Assembly: GCA_034509735.1 (NCBI GenBank)
Contig: JACGWO010000001.1
Span: 36,583,966 to 36,647,965, forward strand
Origin: Sesamum alatum
Taxonomy: Eukaryota > Streptophyta > Magnoliopsida > Lamiales > Pedaliaceae
Length of the DNA: 64,000 bases
Direction: 5' to 3'
The notes below the pieces were generated by a model. That model saw nothing but the letters and a program-made list of their open reading frames with translations, was not told the origin of the DNA and made no database searches. Both the position numbers and the translations under genes were made by a program. Shown in pieces: positions 59,601 to 64,000 of the stretch; position 1 is the stretch's first letter, and every line of letters starts with the position of its first letter.

Positions 59601-61518
59601 TGTTAGAATAAGTGACCATGTAGCCAATCTTGTTAGGCGAATTGTAACCTATGTCTGAACAATTTTGAAGTTTTAAATAAAACCTTGATGAATAAAAAAG
59701 TGAAAATTCATTTGGCGCATACTTTGTCTTTGTTCACTTTATCTGCATTATAACTGTTCGCTACACAAACAAAGCCCACAGACTGAAATCACATTTCGGG
59801 GACTGGGACTACACTTGGAGGTAGGTCCATGAAATCAGTTCCGCCGAATCAGTCTGGAAATCTCCAAGTCAAGGAATCTCGAAAATGGGTACCGAGATTC
59901 CACTTGAGATTTGCACTAAGCATCTGCTGTCGTGTTTCATCGACGGGTGACGAGGGTCGTCTAAGAAGTGTTAGTAGGGTCGGCTAGGTATGACGTGAGT
60001 TCTCGGTTCCAACAGTACAGGTCAAATCCTTTGACTTGAGGAATTGCTGAGTTTACCTGTACATCGAGACTGTATCTTAGGTATGGTGAGAGATTGCCAA
60101 AATGCATTTGAGTAGTCATAAACCATGTCTAGTGCAGCCACGGTGTACAACGTGCCAATGGTTTCCAAGAAAGGATCTGTCTTCTGTCAAGGGTGTTGAC
60201 AGTTGTGTCTCATAATACTCTGTGTCTCGTCCCTAAAATTTGTAGCCACAGTAACTGAACAGAAGGGAAGGTTTCCCTGCTGCGTTTGGTAATGGACAGA
60301 CCGACACTTAGGTCCAAAATGGGTACCTACATATCCGTGCCCTAGACCTTAAGTGGTGAGACCGTAGACGGAAGGATAAATGTACTGTAGAGCCTAAATG
60401 TTCATCCCCACACATATTCACCTAGTCTCTAGTGCCATGGACCGTTCCTAGACGGCCACCAATGGTGACGCGCGGATTCTAGGAATCCAACCAAGTCTAG
60501 CTGAAGGTGAACCTAAAGAGTCACACACAATCCGCACACACGACATATTTAGTTTGGAATTAAATATTTGGAGAAATGGAACGATTAAATTTGATTTAAT
60601 CGGGTCCTTCTTTTCTTGGGAAGAAATTAATTCCTTTTATTAGATGAAAGGAATTTATCTAATAAATTAGATTTATTGAAAATTAATATAATGGGCTAGG
60701 AATAAATATTTATATTTGATATATTTATTTATTGCCTTTTGGATTATTTAAATGGGATTTAAATATTCCATTAAATTAATTAATGGATGAGATTAAAGGG
60801 AGAAATTAATGGCTATGATTGGTTTGACCAAGAAGCTAGATGTTGACTAGGATTTGACCTAGTCAAATCCTATTCAAGTAGGAGTCTTCAAAGAGTAGGA
60901 ATTAGAAGAGGAATAGGATTCCTCCTCTATAAATACTCTTAAGTGTCCTCTTTGGAAGTGATGATGAAACTCCAAACACACACATACACACACCACCATC
61001 GGCTCTCTCCCTCCCTCTCGGCCACTCCCTCTCTTCTTTCCCTCTATGTTCTTTTGTGTTACACAATTGAACAATAGGAGGTTTGATCTCGTCAATTAAA
61101 TTGCGTTTGATCAATCCGTCCTCTCCAAATATTATATACACTTGTTCTTTCGCTAGCACGAGGAGCAAGATACGTGGGCGGATTGCGTGTACGAATTAGA
61201 GGGTGTCTCATTCGAGATCTTGGAGCAAAATGGGGAACAACGCGAGTACCGGTTTGAAGACGAAAACGACAATCGGTACGTTTCCTGTTAAGACTTTCGT
61301 CCCCCTTTTTCTTTTAAAACCTATGGCCTTCATGAAATTTTGTATGTTTCAATTATTCATGAGATACACTGAACGCCTGTGAGATTCAAGGGAACACCCC
61401 TTGAACGTGTCTATTTTATCTCATTTATGCATATTTAAATTCTTGCAATTTTAATTATACCGCACTTCCGCATTCACGCTACTCCCGGGTCGATCCACAC
61501 GCCTTTGCTAGGCTTTCA
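59601..61518 (+). mobile_element. Ty1/copia 5' LTR, subfamily B, full length
   Basis: 1918 bp from TGTTAGAATAAGTGACC at 59601 to GGCTTTCA at 61518, with a perfect primer-binding site beside it. A TATA-like CTCTATAAATACTC lies at 60926-60938, with CT-rich sequence after it. The conserved core is near 60428-60470. It belongs to an element that runs off the right edge of the window. Confidence 0.92.
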
Positions 61519-61519
61519 G

Positions 61520-61532
61520 TGGTATCAGAGCC
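61520..61532 (+). promoter_or_regulatory. Primer-binding site (initiator tRNA-Met)
   Basis: TGGTATCAGAGCC, separated from the LTR by one base. It is the intact consensus for plant copia elements. Confidence 0.93.
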
Positions 61533-63651
61533 CGGTTCCGTGTATAGGCCTAGGGTTTTGTGTGCGTTTAAAGTATGAAAACGTGTATGACATGATTTAT
61601 TCAATTCTTGATGTTTTAATTATCAACCATGTCGTTTTCTTGATTTTAATCATGTATGAATTTTGGTACTGTTGGTTTCTTGTTTTTCTTGGGAAACAGG
61701 GGGCAAGAAAATAAGACGGAGGAAAACGGCACACGCAGCTAGCCGGCGGCTGACCGCACACGCAGTGCGCTCAGGCGAGGCGCGCGTGCAGGTAGAGGAG
61801 CCTGCGCGCAGCAGCCCCGCCAGGCGTGGATGCATGGCCGGGGGCGTGCGCACGCAGACAGGGAAGCCCGCACGCGTGCCATGCTAGTGTGTCGGTGCGC
61901 CTGCGCGGCCGGTGCGCGGCCAGGGAGGTCGCGCGCGCACGCGCGCATGAGGCAGCGATGCCAGGCACGCGCGCAGGCAGACAATGGAGTCTGCGCGCGC
62001 GGGCAGAGGTGCCTGCGCGCGCCAGTGTGCGCAGCACAACTGACCAGGCGCGCGCAAGCAGGCAGGGTCTTGCGCGCGCGCCCAGTCAGGCGTGCCCTGC
62101 GCGCGAGGACAGCAGACTAGGCCTGCTGGCCTGTGTGCGCCGGCAGAACGCCGCCGGAGGCGGCGGCCGGTTAACGTTTACGTTTTCTTGTTATTTAATT
62201 TTTTTGTATAAATTCTGAAAAATTAGTTTTAGTTAATTCTGCATGTTTTCTTAAAGAACATTATTTAGAAGGTTGTTGTATTGGATTTGGAATCCCGGGG
62301 TATTACTCACCTTCAAATAATGAGGAAGGGTCTTCCTAAACGAGAAAGGTTATTGCCAATGTTGTACCATGTTTTTCATACATAACTCGTTACTTTATCA
62401 TGGGATGATGTGATTGGATATCATGGATTATATGCATATGTTATGTGATTGAAAATCATGTAATTATGTGCGTCGATTGAGAATGGATGATCACGAGCCC
62501 TAGACCGAATGTATGGTTTAATTTGTATTTGGCCTGTGTGCCTCTTTTGCTTTCTCCTTCTCCTCTTCTAGTTGCCTTGGAATAATAAGGCATTCTATCT
62601 CCCTCCTATTGTACTCCCTCGAGGTTTTCGCTCGGGTTTCTTTTTACATATGTAATGAGATTAGTGTAGGAGTGAGGATTTTATTTTATGTATTTGGTGG
62701 AGATGAAGGATGGTCCACGTGGAGAGCCCAGAATGGAGGATCCAAGGCGTTTCCATGGAGATTTGAAAGAGAAAAGAGACCAAGGCCCACCAGCATGTTG
62801 ATCAGGTTGCTATTAAATGTAATAATGTAGGACCAACCCTAGATTGACCATAGATCCACTGTAAGCTCAGTGGGTCGCATAGGATTCGGGCTCGTGATCA
62901 TCCAACAGGGGCGTGCTAGGCTTTAATTTTGCATGTGGCTTTTATGGTGAATGAATAGTTTATTTATCATATTACTGCTATGGGATGTAAACTTTAAATT
63001 ACGCATTATGGATGAATGTGTATATATATGGGATCTCGGTCATTTACAACTCTCACTTGGTTGGCCCAAAGTTCAAAATATTAGACCCTCGACAAATGGA
63101 CAAGGACTCTGGGAGTTCGTCCATGCCTTCCAATCCATGGCATAGTGAGGAAGCTAATTTAAGTCGATAGAGTGGTGACACGAGTCGTGGCACGACTATC
63201 GTGCTTAAAAGAAGCTGCACTATGTCATGAACGAAAAATAGACTGTTGTTACCTGTCTCACGAGTCGTGGAGGTAGCAGTGGGTCTATGATTCGGTTGAT
63301 TGGGTCGGGTCTAACGCCCAAATAACGTGATTCGCTTGGAGTCCCCGGGATCACGTGAAAGGGTGAGGCAATTATCTTGGGAATCTCGTGGAACAAGAAT
63401 GGTATGGTATACCTCCCACAGGATTCTTCCCATGCGAATCGTAAAAGCGGGGTATGGGAAAAATCGCTGTGGATCCCAAGCCCACTAGGAAAGGGTTTTA
63501 CTAAAAACAACGTTTGAGAGTATCGTATTTTCGTATAAATAGTGGGAGCATTAAATGACTAAAGTCCAAGTGTTTAATCATTTATTAAAACCTCCGTCAT
63601 TTTAAAGATTCTGCTGATCGTAGTTCTCTTCTCTTAAATGTTGATTTCAAA
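61533..63651 (+). mobile_element. Ty1/copia leader with large GC block and twin hairpins
   Basis: 2.1 kb of untranslated leader. Positions 61721-62175 form the largest GC-rich block in the window, with dense GCGCGC and CGCGCA motifs. Hairpins lie before gag: CACGAGTCGTG at 63179-63189, GCACGACTATCGTGC at 63190-63204 and CACGAGTCGTG at 63259-63269. Open frames of up to 130 codons cross the GC block on both strands and are composition artefacts. Confidence 0.82.
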
Positions 63652-64000
63652 ATGTCTAAGAACCTATTATCAACCATACTTGAGACCAACAAGTTTAATG
63701 GAACCAATTACAATGACTAGTTGCGCAATCTGAGGATAGTCTTAGATTATGAGAACCAAGGCTACGTCATGGACGAGCCATTCCCTAGGACCTTGCCGGA
63801 AGGATCCATGCCAGAAGAACATGAGACGTTCGATACTTGGCATAACGATAATCGAAAAGTCCGTAGCATCATACTTGCCTCTATGATGAATGAGATTCAG
63901 AAGCAGTATGAAAGGCTAGACGATGTCCCTTCCATTATGGCTCGCCTGAAGGATTGCTATGCAGTCCCGGATCGGCATACTAGGTATGTCGCGATGAAGG
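63652..64000 (+). pseudogene. gag: Copia gag, N-terminal part (cut by window edge)
   Basis: ATG at 63652. The frame reads MSKNLLSTILETNKFNGTNY, ND, stop, LRNLRIVLDYENQGYVMDEP, FPRTLPEGSMPEEHETFDTW, then NEIQKQYERLDDVPSIMARL and YAVPDRHTRYVAMK. It is the best-preserved gag start in the window. The one premature stop (TAG at 63718-63720) stands where the family has Trp (TGG), a single base change. The rest lies beyond 64000, so whether the element is otherwise intact cannot be judged. Confidence 0.88.

Noticed and set aside
61826..62218. 130-codon frame in the leader GC block
   Set aside because: Frames of similar length exist in other phases and on the other strand, and none is shared with the other leaders.
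1..64000. Bacterial features (operons, CRISPR, riboswitches)
   Set aside because: The sequence is plant nuclear DNA. The regularly spaced similarities seen are LTR and element repeats of hundreds of bases, not short spaced repeats.

Overview
The window is nuclear DNA of a seed plant, most likely a eudicot. The evidence is an intron-containing plant O-methyltransferase gene, Ty1/copia retrotransposons primed by initiator tRNA-Met, a plant L1-type LINE, CACTA, hAT, PIF/Harbinger, Mutator-like and Helitron DNA transposons, and a plastid rps3 fragment in the nucleus. The O-methyltransferase resembles flavonoid/phenylpropanoid enzymes well known from mints and relatives, so Lamiales is possible, but this is a weak inference. 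I saw no prokaryotic operon, CRISPR array, rRNA or tRNA gene.

Region 1 (1-38132) is a nest of one Ty1/copia family in several LTR subfamilies. LTRs of 1.9-2.3 kb begin TGTTAGAATAGGTGACC and end in CA next to a TGGTATCAGAGC-type primer-binding site. The leader between that site and gag is about 1.8-2.1 kb. gag carries a CCHC-type knuckle and pol carries integrase, reverse transcriptase and RNase H. All coding parts are broken. The best pol copy runs on the minus strand from 22584 to 17650 and is split by a solo LTR (19073-21981) with target duplication GTAAC. That LTR carries a 673-bp hAT element with an 8-bp duplication.

Region 2 (38133-53750) holds two copies of a roughly 1.65-kb segment: promoter, 5' leader and first codons of the O-methyltransferase gene, plus an upstream plastid rps3 fragment. 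Copy A (38133-45278) is swollen by a MULE-like element and a 4-kb Helitron that itself contains a MULE. Its coding part stops after about 14 shared codons and runs into a LINE. Copy B (49292-53750) is swollen by a PIF/Harbinger element and a CACTA element. After subtracting these, the copies are 1643 and 1650 bp, and each copy supplies the empty site for insertions in the other.

Region 3 (53711-55316) is the only apparently intact gene: a two-exon, 359-residue SAM-dependent O-methyltransferase with a complete His-Asp-Glu catalytic set. A MULE with long inverted repeats and a C-rich centre follows 190 bp downstream.

Region 4 (about 56878-64000) holds relics of a GC-rich LTR element in inverted orientation to a related copy at 47145-48385, then the 5' LTR, leader and start of gag of another copia element that runs off the right edge. 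The host contributes one working-looking enzyme gene; the rest is transposable elements and decayed copies. Boundaries given for decayed elements are by eye, and many are approximate.
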